From Pseudomonadota bacterium (lineage in GTDB: Bacteria; Pseudomonadota; Gammaproteobacteria; Burkholderiales; Thiobacillaceae), in the NCBI GenBank assembly GCA_021826065.1, contig JAKADY010000034.1:1-33871 (forward strand): 33,871 nt of DNA, in the 5' to 3' direction. Both the position numbers and the translations under genes were made by a program. The notes under the pieces were generated by a model. The model did no database searches. It saw nothing but the letters and a program-made list of their open reading frames with translations, and was not told where the DNA came from. The first letter of the stretch is position 1; each line of letters begins with the position of its first letter. This document shows, piece after piece, positions 24,484 through 33,871 of this stretch.

Positions 24484-25083
24484 TTACCACCTCTGATCTT
24501 CCGAGGTCCCCAGGATGGGACGCAGCTTGGCGGCGATCGCCTCACGCGCCCGGAAGATCCGGGACCTCACCGTGCCGATGGGACAACCCATGAAATTCGC
24601 AATGTCCTCGTAACTCATACCCTCGATCTCCCGCAGGGTGATGGCCGTGCGCAGCTCTTCCGGCAGGGCCTCCACCGCCTCGTTGACCGCGTAGGCGATC
24701 TGTTTCGACAGCAGCTGGGCATCGGGCGTGTCGATGTCCGGCGCTGCGTAACGCTCCTCGCCCCCCTCCTCCTCTTCCCCCGCCACATCGCTCACCGTGA
24801 GCATGTTGCGGTTGCGGGCCGCTAGGTAGTTTTTGGCGGTATTCACGGCGATCCGATACAGCCAGGTGTAAAAGGCCGCATCGCCGCGAAACTGGGGCAG
24901 CGCCCGGTAGGCCTTGATGAAGGTCTCCTGGGCGATGTCCTCGACCTCTTCCGGGTCCCGGACCATGCGTGACAGCAAGCGCCCGATCTTGCGCCGGTAT
25001 TTCTCCACCAGCAGTTCGAAAGCGCGTTTGTCACCGTTCCGTACCCGTTCCACCAGGATCAGGTCGGCATCCCTTTCAGTCAT
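24484..25083 (-). CDS. rpoE: ECF sigma factor RpoE (sigma-E/AlgU)
   Basis: This 199-residue ECF sigma factor drives the envelope-stress response. Region 2 reads FIKAYRALPQFRGDAAFYTWLYRIAVNTAKN, quoted here as FIKAYRALPQFRG and WLYRIAVNTAKN. Region 4 is EELRTAITLREIEGMSYEDI and CPIGTVRSRIFRAREAI. It heads a minus-strand operon with rseA, rseB, rseC and mucD, its usual partners, and is divergent from nadB. An acidic insert (EEEEGGEE) lies between the two regions. Confidence 0.96.
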   Translation of the reverse strand: MTERDADLILVERVRNGDKRAFELLVEKYRRKIGRLLSRMVRDPEEVEDIAQETFIKAYRALPQFRGDAAFYTWLYRIAVNTAKNYLAARNRNMLTVSDVAGEEEEGGEERYAAPDIDTPDAQLLSKQIAYAVNEAVEALPEELRTAITLREIEGMSYEDIANFMGCPIGTVRSRIFRAREAIAAKLRPILGTSEDQRW

Positions 25084-25144
25084 CCCTGAGCATCCTCACG
25101 TTGTCCACCCTGTGTGGCAGGGCTTCCAAATCGGTTTCGGGGCT

Positions 25145-25205
25145 AGTATAACCGGCCTGACCCACCTGGCTGCCGGAATGACCGCCGGACGCGGGCCTTA
25201 GTTCC
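25145..25205 (-). promoter_or_regulatory. Possible rpoE promoters in the rpoE/nadB gap
   Basis: On the minus strand TATACT (25145-25150) could be a sigma-70 -10 box. GGAACT (25200-25205), followed after 18 bases by TCATT, weakly resembles a sigma-E promoter, which would give autoregulation. The spacing is about a base or two longer than consensus, so this is tentative. Confidence 0.28.
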
Positions 25206-25217
25206 CACACCTCTTCG

Positions 25218-26801
25218 ATGGATTTCATGCTGCGCTGCGACGTGCTCATCATCGGCTCCGGCCTGGCCGCCACCACCCTGGCCCTGTCGCTCCCCGAGCG
25301 CCTGAAGGTGCTGATGGTCACCAAGAAGGAACCGACCGAGAGCTCCAGCCACTGGGCCCAGGGCGGGATCGCCGCGGTGCACGCGCGCGACGACGACCTC
25401 GAATCGCATGTGCAGGACACGCTGACCGCCGGGGCCGGCCTCTGCCACGAGGACACCGTGCGCCGCGTCGTGAGCGAGGCGCCGCAGGCGATCGGCTGGC
25501 TGATCTGGCAGGGCGTGCCCTTCGACCGCGAAGGCAACGACTACCATCTGGGCCGCGAGGGCGGCCACAGCCACCGCCGCATCTTCCACGTCGCCGACGC
25601 CACCGGGGCGGCGGTGCAGGACACCCTGCTCAAGCGGCTCGCCGCCGCCCCCAACGTGCAGATCCTGCCCTGGCACATCGCCATCGACCTCATCACCGGG
25701 CGCAAGCTCGGGCTCGCCGACCAGGCCGTGTACGGCGCCTATGTGCTCGACACCCGCCGCGGCCGGGTGGAGACCATCGCCGCCGGCCATACGGTGCTCG
25801 CCACCGGCGGCGCCGGCAAGGCCTTCCTCTACACCACCAACCCCGACACCGCCACCGGTGACGGCATCGCCATGGCCTGGCGCGCCGGCTGCCGGGTGGC
25901 CAACCTGGAATTCATCCAGTTCCACCCGACCTGTCTTTACCACCCCAAGGCCAAGAGCTTCCTCATCACCGAGGCCATGCGCGGCGAGGGGGCGGTGCTG
26001 CGGCTACCCGACGGCACCCGCTTCATGCCCGAACACGACGAGCGCGCCGAGCTCGCCCCGCGCGACATCGTCGCCCGCGCCATCGACTTCGAGATGAAGA
26101 AGCGGGGTTTGGACTGCGTCTATCTCGACATCACCCACCTGCCCGCCAAACAGATCATCAGCCACTTCCCCACCATCCACGCCCGTTGCAAGGCGCTCGG
26201 GATCGACATCACCACCGAGTGGATCCCGGTGGCCCCCGCCGCCCACTACACCTGCGGCGGCGTGGTGGTGGACGCGCACGGCCGCACCGAGCTCGACCAC
26301 CTCTACGCCATCGGCGAGGTGAGCTTCACCGGGCTACACGGCGCCAACCGCCTGGCCAGCAATTCTTTGTTGGAATGCCTGGTCTACGGGCGCGCCGCCG
26401 CCGCCCACATCGCCCAAGCCGCGCCCGCGCCCACACGCGATCTACCGCCGTGGGACGAGAGCCGGGTGACCGACGCCGACGAGGAGATCGTCATCGCCCA
26501 CAACTGGCACGAGCTGCGCCGCTTCATGTGGGACTACGTCGGCATCGTGCGCACCAGCAAGCGGCTGGAGCGCGCCGCCCACCGCATCCGGCTGCTGACC
26601 GAGGAGATCCACGAGTACTACAGCAACTTCCGCGTGACCAACGACCTCTTGGAGCTGCGCAACCTCGTGCTGACCGCCGATCTCATCGTGCGCTGTGCGC
26701 AGGCGCGGCACGAAAGCCGGGGGCTACACTATTCGCGTGACTATCCCGGGCTGCTACCCCATGCGGCCGATACGATCTTGGAGCCCCAGCGAGGCGGATG
26801 A
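25218..26801 (+). CDS. nadB: L-aspartate oxidase
   Basis: NadB oxidises L-aspartate to iminoaspartate with FAD, the first step of de novo NAD synthesis. The 527-residue protein has the dinucleotide-binding [17 protein letters not shown], the [13 protein letters not shown] substrate region, [32 protein letters not shown] and the FAD-binding [20 protein letters not shown] box. A helical C-terminal domain follows. The ATG at 25218 gives the normal N terminus [13 protein letters not shown]. It is divergent from rpoE and ends 33 bases before the end of pepA. Confidence 0.96.
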   Translation: MDFMLRCDVLIIGSGLAATTLALSLPERLKVLMVTKKEPTESSSHWAQGGIAAVHARDDDLESHVQDTLTAGAGLCHEDTVRRVVSEAPQAIGWLIWQGVPFDREGNDYHLGREGGHSHRRIFHVADATGAAVQDTLLKRLAAAPNVQILPWHIAIDLITGRKLGLADQAVYGAYVLDTRRGRVETIAAGHTVLATGGAGKAFLYTTNPDTATGDGIAMAWRAGCRVANLEFIQFHPTCLYHPKAKSFLITEAMRGEGAVLRLPDGTRFMPEHDERAELAPRDIVARAIDFEMKKRGLDCVYLDITHLPAKQIISHFPTIHARCKALGIDITTEWIPVAPAAHYTCGGVVVDAHGRTELDHLYAIGEVSFTGLHGANRLASNSLLECLVYGRAAAAHIAQAAPAPTRDLPPWDESRVTDADEEIVIAHNWHELRRFMWDYVGIVRTSKRLERAAHRIRLLTEEIHEYYSNFRVTNDLLELRNLVLTADLIVRCAQARHESRGLHYSRDYPGLLPHAADTILEPQRGG

Positions 26802-26806
26802 CCTGC

Positions 26807-26823
26807 GCCCCGGTCATCGGGGC
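26807..26823. terminator. Hairpin between convergent nadB and pepA
   Basis: GCCCCG-GTCAT-CGGGGC forms a perfect 6-base stem with a 5-base loop, filling half of the 33-base gap between the two stop codons. There is no T-run on either side. Its placement suggests a shared terminator or 3' stem. Confidence 0.45.
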
Positions 26824-26834
26824 CGCGCCAACCG

Positions 26835-28334
26835 TCAGGTACCCTTCTCCGCCCGCGCGGTGAGGAAGTGCACCAGTAGCGGCACCGGCCGCCCGGTGCT
26901 ACCCTTCTCCTTGCCGCTCTTCCAGGCCGTGCCGGCGATGTCCAGGTGGGCCCAGTCGTACTTCTTGGCGAAGCGCGAGAGGAAACATGCAGCGGTGATG
27001 GTGCCGGCCGGGCGGCCGCCGATGTTGGCCATGTCGGCAAAGTTGCTCTTGAGCTGCTCCTGGTAATCGTCCCACAGCGGCAGCTGCCAGCAGCGGTCAT
27101 AGGCGGTCTCGCCGGCGTGGATCAACTCGCGCGCAAGCGCGTCGTTGTTGGCCATGACCCCGGTGGCGACATGGCCCAGGGCGATCACGCAGGCGCCGGT
27201 CAGCGTGGCGATGTCCACCACCGCCGCCGGCTCATAGCGCTCGGCATAGGTCAGCGCGTCGCACAGGATCAGCCGCCCCTCGGCGTCGGTGTTGAGGATC
27301 TCGATGGTCTGCCCGGACATCGAGGTGACGATGTCGCCCGGCTTGTTGGCGCGGCCGCTGGGGAGGTTCTCGCAGGTGGGGATCAAACCGACGACGTTGA
27401 GCGGCAGATTGAGCATGGCCGCCGCCTTAAGCGCCCCCAGCACGGCCGCCGCACCGCTCATGTCGTACTTCATCTCGTCCATGTCGGCGCCGGGCTTCAA
27501 GGAGATGCCGCCGGAATCGAAGGTGATGCCCTTGCCCACCAGCACCACCGGCTTGTCCTTCTTGCCGCCCCCCTTGTGCTGCAGGATGATGAACTTGGGC
27601 GGCTCGTCCGAGCCCTTGGCCACGGACAGGAAGGCCCCCATGCCGAGCTTTTCGATCTCGGGGCGGTCCAGCACCTGGACCGTGAGGCCATGCTCCTTGG
27701 CCAGGGCGCGGGCCTGATCGGCCAGATAGCTCGGCGTGCAGACGTTACCGGGGAGGTTGCCGAGGTCCTTGGCGAGCTTCATGCCGGCGGCGATCGCCTG
27801 CCCGCGCGCCGCAGCGGCCTCGCCGGCGGCCAGCAAACCGCGTTTGGACACCGCCAGGATCAGCTTGCGCAGGGGCCGGCGCGGCTCGTACTCATGCCGG
27901 GTCTTCAACTGCTCGAAACGGTACTGCGCTTCCATCGCCACCAAGACGGCCTGCTCCACACACCAAGCCTCATCGTGACGGCGTACCCCCGCCTCGGTGA
28001 GGTAGAGCGCGGCATCGGTGGCGCCGGTCTTGTCCAGGGTCTTGACCGCCGCGCGCACCGCGTCGCGGTATTGTTTTTCGCGGAACTCACGCTCCTTGCC
28101 CAGCCCCACAAGCAATACACGCTCGCCGAGGACCTGGGGGACATGGTGCAGCAGCAGGGTCGAACCCAAGCGGCCATCCATGTCACCACGGCGGAGGATC
28201 TCGCTCAGATAGCCGCCCGAGGCCTGGTCGATGACCTGGGCCGCCGCGGTCAGGCGCCTCGGCTCGTAGACACCGACCACGACACAGGCCACGCGCTGTT
28301 TCTCGGGGCTACCGCTTTTTATGCTAAATTCCAT
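26835..28334 (-). CDS. pepA: Leucyl aminopeptidase (M17)
   Basis: PepA is a two-metal cytosolic aminopeptidase; in E. coli it also binds DNA. The 499-residue protein shows [16 protein letters not shown] with the metal-binding lysine and aspartate, [14 protein letters not shown], and the family signature [13 protein letters not shown] 28332-28334 follows an AAAGGAG site with a six-base spacer; the frame is open eight codons further but has no better site. It is divergent from lptF-lptG, a common arrangement in proteobacteria. Confidence 0.96.
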   Translation of the reverse strand: MEFSIKSGSPEKQRVACVVVGVYEPRRLTAAAQVIDQASGGYLSEILRRGDMDGRLGSTLLLHHVPQVLGERVLLVGLGKEREFREKQYRDAVRAAVKTLDKTGATDAALYLTEAGVRRHDEAWCVEQAVLVAMEAQYRFEQLKTRHEYEPRRPLRKLILAVSKRGLLAAGEAAAARGQAIAAGMKLAKDLGNLPGNVCTPSYLADQARALAKEHGLTVQVLDRPEIEKLGMGAFLSVAKGSDEPPKFIILQHKGGGKKDKPVVLVGKGITFDSGGISLKPGADMDEMKYDMSGAAAVLGALKAAAMLNLPLNVVGLIPTCENLPSGRANKPGDIVTSMSGQTIEILNTDAEGRLILCDALTYAERYEPAAVVDIATLTGACVIALGHVATGVMANNDALARELIHAGETAYDRCWQLPLWDDYQEQLKSNFADMANIGGRPAGTITAACFLSRFAKKYDWAHLDIAGTAWKSGKEKGSTGRPVPLLVHFLTARAEKGT

Positions 28335-28440
28335 GCAAGGCTCCTTTCGATTGGGCATTACCAGCGATTGATCAAACCTGACCGTCTGGTCGGGCCGAAA
28401 TTCCCAAGCTGCATCCCGCGCCGCCGGGTCTACCTTTTCT

Positions 28441-28446
28441 ATTCTA
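28441..28446 (-). promoter_or_regulatory. Possible -10 box (TAGAAT) for pepA
   Basis: Minus-strand TAGAAT lies 107 bases upstream of the pepA start and 14 bases from the lptF start on the other strand. On the plus strand the overlapping TATTCT could serve lptF. No clear -35 boxes are seen, so both are tentative. Confidence 0.3.
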
Positions 28447-28459
28447 AGCCAATCACCCA

Positions 28460-29536
28460 GTGCGTCTCTTCAACTCTGCCCTGATCCGCGAGATGAGCAG
28501 CATGGGCGGGGTTGCCCTGCTCGCACTCACCGGCATCGTGCTCGTCACCCTGCTGGTGCGCATCCTCGGCCGCGCCGCCGTTGGGCGCATCGACGATGCG
28601 GCGGTGTTCCCCTTCATCGGCTTTGGCATGTTGCACGTCTTGCCAATGCTGTTGTCGATGGCCCTGTTCCTCGCGATCTTCCTCACCCTCTCGCGGCTTT
28701 GGCAGGACAACGAGATGGTGATCTGGCAGGGCGCCGGTGTCGGCCCCTTGGGCTGGCTCGGCCCGGTGCTGCGCTTCGCGCTGCCCGTTACCGTGCTGGT
28801 CGCCTTCCTGAGCCTGGTGGTGATCCCCTGGGCCGCGCAGAAGCGCAGCGAGTTCGAGCGCTTGCTGTCCAGCCGGGACGAGACCTCGGCCATCACCCCC
28901 GGGGTGTTCGTCGAGTCCTCCAACGGCAGGCGGGTGTTCTTCGTGGAGGCGATCGACAGCGCGAGCGGACGTGTGCGCAACATCTTCATCCAGTCGCTGC
29001 AGCACGGGCGCTATGGGGTGATCGTCGCCCGCGAGGGCGAGGTTCGGGTGACGGACGAAGGCGACCGTTATCTGGTGCTGAGCCAGGGCCGGCGCTATGA
29101 GGGCACACCGGGCGCGGCCGATTACCGCATGATGGAGTTCGAGCGCTACGCCGTCCGGCTGGACACCGCCGTGGCCGAGCAACAGGCGAGCACCCCGCGC
29201 AGCACCCCCACGGCCGAGCTGCTGGCCGACCCCACCCCCCCCAATCTCGCCGAATGGGTCATGCGCGTGAGCTTTCCGGTCAGCGCCCTGCTGCTGGCGC
29301 TCTTCGCCGTACCGGCCAGCCACCTCACGCCCCGCGCCGGGCGGTCGCACAACGTGATATTCGCCCTGCTGGTCTATGCGCTCTACAGCAACCTCATCGG
29401 CCTGTCCGAGGCCTGGGTGGCGCAGCAGAAGCTCTCCGCCAACGCCAGCCTGCTGCTCACGCATGGCGTGATGCTGGCCCTGGTCGTGGGCATGTATTGG
29501 CGCCTCAACCGCTCCGCCCCCAGGGCCTGGCGATGA
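28460..29536 (+). CDS. lptF: LPS export permease LptF
   Basis: LptF and LptG form the membrane part of the LptB2FG transporter that lifts LPS from the inner membrane. The 358-residue protein has membrane segments near residues 13-35, 52-75 and 98-120, a large periplasmic beta-jellyroll domain, then three more near residues 270-350. The start is GTG at 28460, matching the family N terminus [13 protein letters not shown]. Its stop overlaps the lptG start (ATGA). Confidence 0.95.
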   Translation: MRLFNSALIREMSSMGGVALLALTGIVLVTLLVRILGRAAVGRIDDAAVFPFIGFGMLHVLPMLLSMALFLAIFLTLSRLWQDNEMVIWQGAGVGPLGWLGPVLRFALPVTVLVAFLSLVVIPWAAQKRSEFERLLSSRDETSAITPGVFVESSNGRRVFFVEAIDSASGRVRNIFIQSLQHGRYGVIVAREGEVRVTDEGDRYLVLSQGRRYEGTPGAADYRMMEFERYAVRLDTAVAEQQASTPRSTPTAELLADPTPPNLAEWVMRVSFPVSALLLALFAVPASHLTPRAGRSHNVIFALLVYALYSNLIGLSEAWVAQQKLSANASLLLTHGVMLALVVGMYWRLNRSAPRAWR

Positions 29537-30603
29537 GCATACTGGCCCGCTATCTGGCACGCGAGATCCTCGCCTCGGTCGGGCTTGCCCTGCTCGCCCT
29601 GCTCACGCTGTTCGTGCTGCTCGACGTGATCAACGAGGTCACGGCCGTGGGCCCCCGTTACACGGTCAGCCTGGCCCTGCTCTATGTCCTGCTGATGCTG
29701 CCCTCGCGCGTGTTGGAGGTCCTGCCCGCGGCGACCATCGCCGGCGCCCTCTTTGCCTTCGCGCGGCTTGCCAGCCGCTCCGAGTTCACCGTCATGCGTG
29801 CATCGGGGCTGTCAGTGGCCCGGCTCGCCGGCTACATGCTGGTGCTGGGTCTGGCCCTGGCGGCATTCGCCCACGTCTTGGGCGATTACGTCGTCCCGCA
29901 CAGCGAACGTGCGGCGCACCAGCTCAAGACCCGCGCCACCACGGGGGTGGTGGCCCAGCAGTTTCAGACCGGGCTTTGGGCCAAGGACGGGGCGAGCTTC
30001 ATCAACATCCAGGAGATGAGCACCGACGCGAGCCTGAGAAACATGCGCGTCTACGTCTTCGACGCCGATTTCCGCCTCACCACCATCCGCCAGAGCGAGA
30101 AGGCGCTGTGGGACGCCGACGGTGCCTGGCGCCTGCTCAACACCGTGGAGACCCGGATCAGCGCCGAGGGCACCGAGGTCAGGCATGTACCGGAGATGCG
30201 CTGGCGCTCCGACCTGAACCCGGATCTGCTGGCGGTGCTCATGATCCCGCCGGAGCGCATGTCCATCCAGGCGCTGCGCACCTACATCGAGCACCTGCGC
30301 GAGAACAAGCAGCGTACGGCGCGCTACGAGCTGGCGCTTTGGAACAAGCTCTCCTTCACGCTCGCCGCGCCGGTGATGCTGCTGCTGGCGCTGCCTTTCG
30401 CCTACAGCCCGCCGCGGACCAGCCACTGGGGCGGGCGGGTGCTGATCGGGCTGCTGATCGGCCTGGCCTTCCACCTCCTCAACCGGCTGTCCGGGCACAT
30501 CGGCCTGCTGAACGACTGGCCGCCCATGCTCAGCGCGCTATCCGCCCTGGTGCTGTTCGGGCTGGGGGCCACCGTGGCGCTTTGGCGCGTCGAACGCGGT
30601 TGA
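29533..30603 (+). CDS. lptG: LPS export permease LptG
   Basis: This 356-residue partner of LptF has the same topology: N-terminal [40 protein letters not shown], the FTVMRASGLSV coupling region, a periplasmic jellyroll domain and three C-terminal membrane segments ending ALWRVERG. ATG 29533-29535 overlaps the lptF stop; the longer upstream frame is out-of-frame lptF. The last 66 bases overlap the 3' end of the RDD gene on the opposite strand. Confidence 0.95.
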   Translation: MSILARYLAREILASVGLALLALLTLFVLLDVINEVTAVGPRYTVSLALLYVLLMLPSRVLEVLPAATIAGALFAFARLASRSEFTVMRASGLSVARLAGYMLVLGLALAAFAHVLGDYVVPHSERAAHQLKTRATTGVVAQQFQTGLWAKDGASFINIQEMSTDASLRNMRVYVFDADFRLTTIRQSEKALWDADGAWRLLNTVETRISAEGTEVRHVPEMRWRSDLNPDLLAVLMIPPERMSIQALRTYIEHLRENKQRTARYELALWNKLSFTLAAPVMLLLALPFAYSPPRTSHWGGRVLIGLLIGLAFHLLNRLSGHIGLLNDWPPMLSALSALVLFGLGATVALWRVERG

Positions 30604-31059
30604 TTCCACGAGACGCGTCCCTGCCAGTCGGTCGTGCAGGAACTGGCGCTCGCGGTCCCACAGCGCCCACACGAACCCCAGGCCGCAGGCGGCCAGCCCC
30701 AGCAGGGCCAGGCCGTAGCGCAGCCAGGCCTGACGGCTGCCCACCGTATCGCCCGAAGCGCTGACCAGGCGGATGCGCCAGGTCTTCATGGCGAGGGTCT
30801 GGCCGCCGTGCGTCCAGAACCAGACCAGATAGCCCCCCGCCACCACGAGCAGGTAGAGCTGCTGGAAGTGCCTGCCCCAAGGCGCAGGCATGGCCTGTAC
30901 CAGGGGCGCGACGGGGAAACTCGCGATCACCAGCACGGCCAGGAGCAGCAGGACCTCGTAGACGAGGCTCAAGAGCCGCCGGCGAAGGCCGGCCGGCCTG
31001 GCTGTCGGGCCCGACCCAGCCGCAACCGCGTCAGGGGTTAGAGTTGGGCTTGGGCTCAC
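30538..31059 (-). CDS. RDD family membrane protein
   Basis: This 173-residue protein has the RDD pattern: GLRRRLLSLVYEVLLLLAVL with the arginine before the first membrane segment, a second segment LYLLVVAGGYLVWFW, the motif GGQTLAMKTWRIRLV, and a third segment LLGLAACGLGFVWALW followed by FLHDRLAGTRLV. RDD proteins are membrane proteins of mostly unknown role; some act as Na+/H+ antiporters. The start is GTG at 31057-31059 after AGGGGG. It overlaps the DUF3106 gene by 29 bases and runs 66 bases into lptG. Confidence 0.86.
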   Translation of the reverse strand: MSPSPTLTPDAVAAGSGPTARPAGLRRRLLSLVYEVLLLLAVLVIASFPVAPLVQAMPAPWGRHFQQLYLLVVAGGYLVWFWTHGGQTLAMKTWRIRLVSASGDTVGSRQAWLRYGLALLGLAACGLGFVWALWDRERQFLHDRLAGTRLVESTAFDAPKRHGGPQPEQHQGG

Positions 31060-31414
31060 AAGCCCCCTGCCAGCGCTGCAGGATCCGCGCGCGTTCCTGC
31101 TCCGGCAGCGCGCTCAGACGGTGGTAGTTCTGCCGTGCCACGGCGCGCTGCTCTGGCGTGAGCACGGCCCAGTACGGCAGTCGCTCGTGGAACAAACGTC
31201 GCTGGCGTTGGTTCAGGCGCGGGTATCCCGCGCTCAGGCGGATGAGGCTCGCGCGTTGGTCGGCCGGCAACTGCGCCCACACGTCGGCCAGCGGCGCCAG
31301 GGCCTCGCGCTGGGCCGGTGTGAGCGTCCGCCAATCGGCCCCCTCGTCGGCCGGCACCGCCAGCGGCAGCACGGCCAGCATCAGGAGCGGCACAAGCCGG
31401 GCCGGTTTGGCCAT
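31031..31414 (-). CDS. DUF3106 exported protein
   Basis: This 127-residue protein has a signal peptide (residues 1-22, LVPLLMLAVLPLAVPA) and repeated short helices of the type LTPAQREALAPLADVW, LPADQRASLIRLSAGY and LTPEQRAVARQNYHRL. The repeats recall periplasmic Spy/CpxP-like or heavy-metal sensing proteins, though this is not an identification. Its function is unknown. It overlaps the DUF3619 gene by 34 bases and the RDD gene by 29, so the cluster is tightly coupled. Confidence 0.82.
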   Translation of the reverse strand: MAKPARLVPLLMLAVLPLAVPADEGADWRTLTPAQREALAPLADVWAQLPADQRASLIRLSAGYPRLNQRQRRLFHERLPYWAVLTPEQRAVARQNYHRLSALPEQERARILQRWQGACEPKPNSNP

Positions 31415-31746
31415 GCCGGGAAGTCCTGGTCGAGATAGGCGTTGGGCGGCAGCTCGCCGGTGAGCAGCAGGAGGTCCATCTCCGCCGGCTCGCCGCCGAG
31501 CGGGCGGGGATTGGGCGACAACCAGACCAGACTCGTACCCACCAGCAACAGGACGGCAGCCGCCGCATAGGGCAACGGCCAGGCCTTGACACGCAAACTG
31601 GTCGAGCGATGGCAGTCGGCCGCGCTCAGCGCCCGTTGCCGTGCCGCGGCCAATGCCTCGGCGATCCGCGGGTCGACATCCGACCGCCCCGCCCGCAGAT
31701 GTTGAACCAGGCGCCGGGCATAGGCCTCTTCCGCCTCCGTATTCAT
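31381..31746 (-). CDS. DUF3619 single-pass membrane protein, candidate anti-sigma factor
   Basis: This 121-residue protein has a 55-residue N-terminal helical part (AYARRLVQHLRAG, DPRIAEALAAARQRAL), one membrane segment at 57-77 (LPYAAAAVLLLVGTSLVWLS) and a short periplasmic tail (YLDQDFPAWPNRPGL). DUF3619 has no assigned function. The topology and its start overlapping the sigma gene stop (ATGA) are what one expects of an anti-sigma factor. No zinc-binding HXXXCXXC motif is seen. Overlap with DUF3106 supports co-expression. Confidence 0.8.
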   Translation of the reverse strand: MNTEAEEAYARRLVQHLRAGRSDVDPRIAEALAAARQRALSAADCHRSTSLRVKAWPLPYAAAAVLLLVGTSLVWLSPNPRPLGGEPAEMDLLLLTGELPPNAYLDQDFPAWPNRPGLCRS

Positions 31747-32309
31747 AACGCGATCCCCTTTGCCTTGAGTTTCTTCGCCAGGGCGTGGATGGCACGATGA
31801 CAGTGGGTCTTGACACTCCCTGCCGAACAGCCCATCACCCGGGCGACCGCTTCCACGTCCATGTCCTCCCAATAACGTAACAGAAAGGCTTGACGTTGAC
31901 GCAAGGGCAGCTCGGCGATGGCGGCCTCGATGGCCGCCATGGTCTGCCGGCCATCGGCGAGCGCCAGGGGGTCCTGGCCCTGGGCCGAGGTGTCGGCGGC
32001 ATCCAGCTCCTCCAGGCTCTCGCCGGGGGAGGACTCCTCCTGATCGCGCATGGGGGCCATCAGCCGGAGCCAGAAGTTGCGCACACGTGCGCGCCGGTGG
32101 TGGTCGGTGATGGCATTCTGCAGGATGCGCTGGAAGAGCATGGGCCATTCCTCCGGCGGCCGGTCGCGATAGCGCTCACACAGCTTGAGCATGGCGTTTT
32201 GCACGATGTCCAGCGCGCTGTGATGGTCCTGCACGGTGAACAGCACGCTCCGGTAGGCGCGGCGTTCGACCTCGGCCAGAAAGCGGTCCAGGGCGTCTTT
32301 GTCGGTCAA
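31743..32309 (-). CDS. ECF-like sigma-70 family RNA polymerase sigma factor
   Basis: This sigma factor of about 188 residues has region 2 (HSALDIVQNAMLKLCERYRD, WPMLFQRILQNAITDHHRR) and region 4 (LPLRQRQAFLLRYWEDMDVE, MGCSAGSVKTHCHRAIHAL). The start is uncertain: TTG 32307-32309 (LTDKDALDRF) is chosen by similarity, and a GTG further upstream is open. A minus-strand TATAGT at 32338-32343 may be its -10 box. It heads a minus-strand cluster with DUF3619, DUF3106 and RDD, an arrangement common in betaproteobacteria, and is divergent from rplU. Its regulon is unknown. Confidence 0.85.
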   Translation of the reverse strand: MTDKDALDRFLAEVERRAYRSVLFTVQDHHSALDIVQNAMLKLCERYRDRPPEEWPMLFQRILQNAITDHHRRARVRNFWLRLMAPMRDQEESSPGESLEELDAADTSAQGQDPLALADGRQTMAAIEAAIAELPLRQRQAFLLRYWEDMDVEAVARVMGCSAGSVKTHCHRAIHALAKKLKAKGIAL

Positions 32310-32378
32310 GTTCCGTCTCGATCCAGGGGATGGCTGCACTATACCCAACCGCCCTGCCAAAGGACGTGAAGGCGGTGA

Positions 32379-32407
32379 TTGCAATGACCATGCGGGGCCG
32401 GTAGAAT
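32379..32407 (+). promoter_or_regulatory. sigma-70 promoter of rplU-rpmA
   Basis: TTGCAA (32379-32384) and TAGAAT (32402-32407) are 17 bases apart, the optimal spacing, and lie 38 bases upstream of rplU. This is the best promoter match in the window and shows the genome's TAGAAT -10 preference. Confidence 0.7.
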
Positions 32408-32444
32408 TCTCGGTTTGCTGAACTGATACTGCCTGGAGTCCAAC

Positions 32445-32759
32445 ATGTATGCGGTCATCAAGACCGGCGGCAAGCAATACAAGGTCGCCGCCGGCGGTAA
32501 GCTCAAGGTCGAGAGCCTGCCCGTCGAGGCGGGCGGTACGGTCGAGATCAAGGACGTGCTGCTGGTCGCGGACGGCGACAACGTCACCGTCGGCACCCCG
32601 CTCGTCGCCGGCGCCACCGTGCGGGCCACAGTGCTCGGGCACGGCCGCGGTGAGAAGGTCCGCATCTTCAAGATGCGGCGGCGCAAGCATTACCGCAAGA
32701 CCCAGGGCCATCGCCAGAACTACACCGAGATCCGCATCGACGGCATCTCCCTGGCCTGA
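32445..32759 (+). CDS. rplU: 50S ribosomal protein L21
   Basis: This 104-residue protein shows the L21 start [17 protein letters not shown], the [14 protein letters not shown] segment and the C-terminal [20 protein letters not shown] rRNA-binding region. GGAG lies eight bases before the ATG. It is followed by rpmA and obg, the near-universal order. Confidence 0.98.
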   Translation: MYAVIKTGGKQYKVAAGGKLKVESLPVEAGGTVEIKDVLLVADGDNVTVGTPLVAGATVRATVLGHGRGEKVRIFKMRRRKHYRKTQGHRQNYTEIRIDGISLA

Positions 32760-32777
32760 TCGAGGAGTCACGAAACC

Positions 32778-33041
32778 ATGGCACACAAGAAAGCAGGCGG
32801 CAGCTCACGCAACGGGCGCGATTCCAAGCCCAAGATGCTGGGTGTGAAGCGCTACGGCGGCCAGTTCGTGCCGGCGGGCAACATCCTGGTGCGCCAGCGC
32901 GGCACCCAGTTCCATCCCGGCCGTAACGTCGGCATGGGCAAGGACTACACCCTCTATGCCCTGGTCGACGGCGTGGTGGAATACAGCGTCAGGGGCCCGT
33001 TCAAGCGCCGTACGGTCAGCGTCCTGCCGGTGCAGTCCTGA
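32778..33041 (+). CDS. rpmA: 50S ribosomal protein L27
   Basis: This 87-residue protein begins [19 protein letters not shown], directly with the mature-type N terminus that reaches the peptidyl-transferase centre (no cleavable extension as in Firmicutes). It continues [20 protein letters not shown] and [26 protein letters not shown] lies upstream of the ATG. It is 18 bases after rplU. Confidence 0.98.
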   Translation: MAHKKAGGSSRNGRDSKPKMLGVKRYGGQFVPAGNILVRQRGTQFHPGRNVGMGKDYTLYALVDGVVEYSVRGPFKRRTVSVLPVQS

Positions 33042-33085
33042 CCCGCACGCCACCCTGCCCGGCCCCGGTCGTCTTCGATGTCTGA

Positions 33086-33871
<786 letters not shown>

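Noticed and set aside
26946-28484. 512-codon plus-strand frame opposite pepA
   Set aside because: It is antisense to an intact pepA with all metal-binding motifs; no independent evidence of coding.

Overview
This window is about 34 kb of compact, GC-rich chromosome, probably from a betaproteobacterium. The main evidence is gene order. There is an rpe-gph-trpE run, a sigma-E block (rpoE-rseA-rseB-rseC-mucD) leading into lepA-lepB-DUF4845-rnc-era-recO, a sigma factor-DUF3619-DUF3106-RDD cluster, and rplU-rpmA-obg. The genus cannot be settled from the sequence alone. No rRNA, tRNA or CRISPR array was found. Many genes overlap by 1-4 bases, and TAGAAT recurs as an apparent -10 element.

Layout, left to right. 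(1) 20-1475: a tyrosine integrase at the edge of an integrated element that extends out of the window to the left. Its right edge falls in the first codons of trpG, so rpe-gph-trpE (1488-4400) is cut off from the rest of the trp operon. (2) 4489-4872: apaG, divergent from rpe. (3) 4888-10519: a four-gene unit of mutY followed by three divalent-cation transport genes (an MgtE-like protein without its N domain, a CaCA-type antiporter and a P2-type Ca2+-like ATPase). (4) 10639-12902: a TYW1-like radical SAM protein and an M23 peptidoglycan peptidase, followed by a cluster of inverted repeats. (5) 13030-18781: the lepB-DUF4845-rnc-era-recO-mog block, interrupted between lepB and DUF4845 by an AT-richer type II restriction-modification pair (BglII/BstYI-like nuclease and MT-A70 methyltransferase). 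(6) 18781-25083: lepA, a small coiled-coil gene, then mucD, rseC, rseB, rseA and rpoE, all on the minus strand. (7) 25218-30603: nadB, pepA, lptF and lptG. (8) 30538-32309: RDD protein, DUF3106, DUF3619 and a second sigma factor. (9) 32445 to the end: rplU, rpmA and the first part of obg.

Functionally most of the window is housekeeping: tryptophan synthesis, DNA repair, translation, protein export, envelope stress, LPS transport and NAD synthesis. The accessory parts are the integrated element at trpG, the restriction-modification pair inside a core operon, and possibly the cation-transport unit. The least explained parts are the 10-base phased repeats at the element edge, the structured mutY/radical SAM intergenic region, and the sigma/DUF3619/DUF3106/RDD cluster, whose layout suggests a sigma/anti-sigma system.
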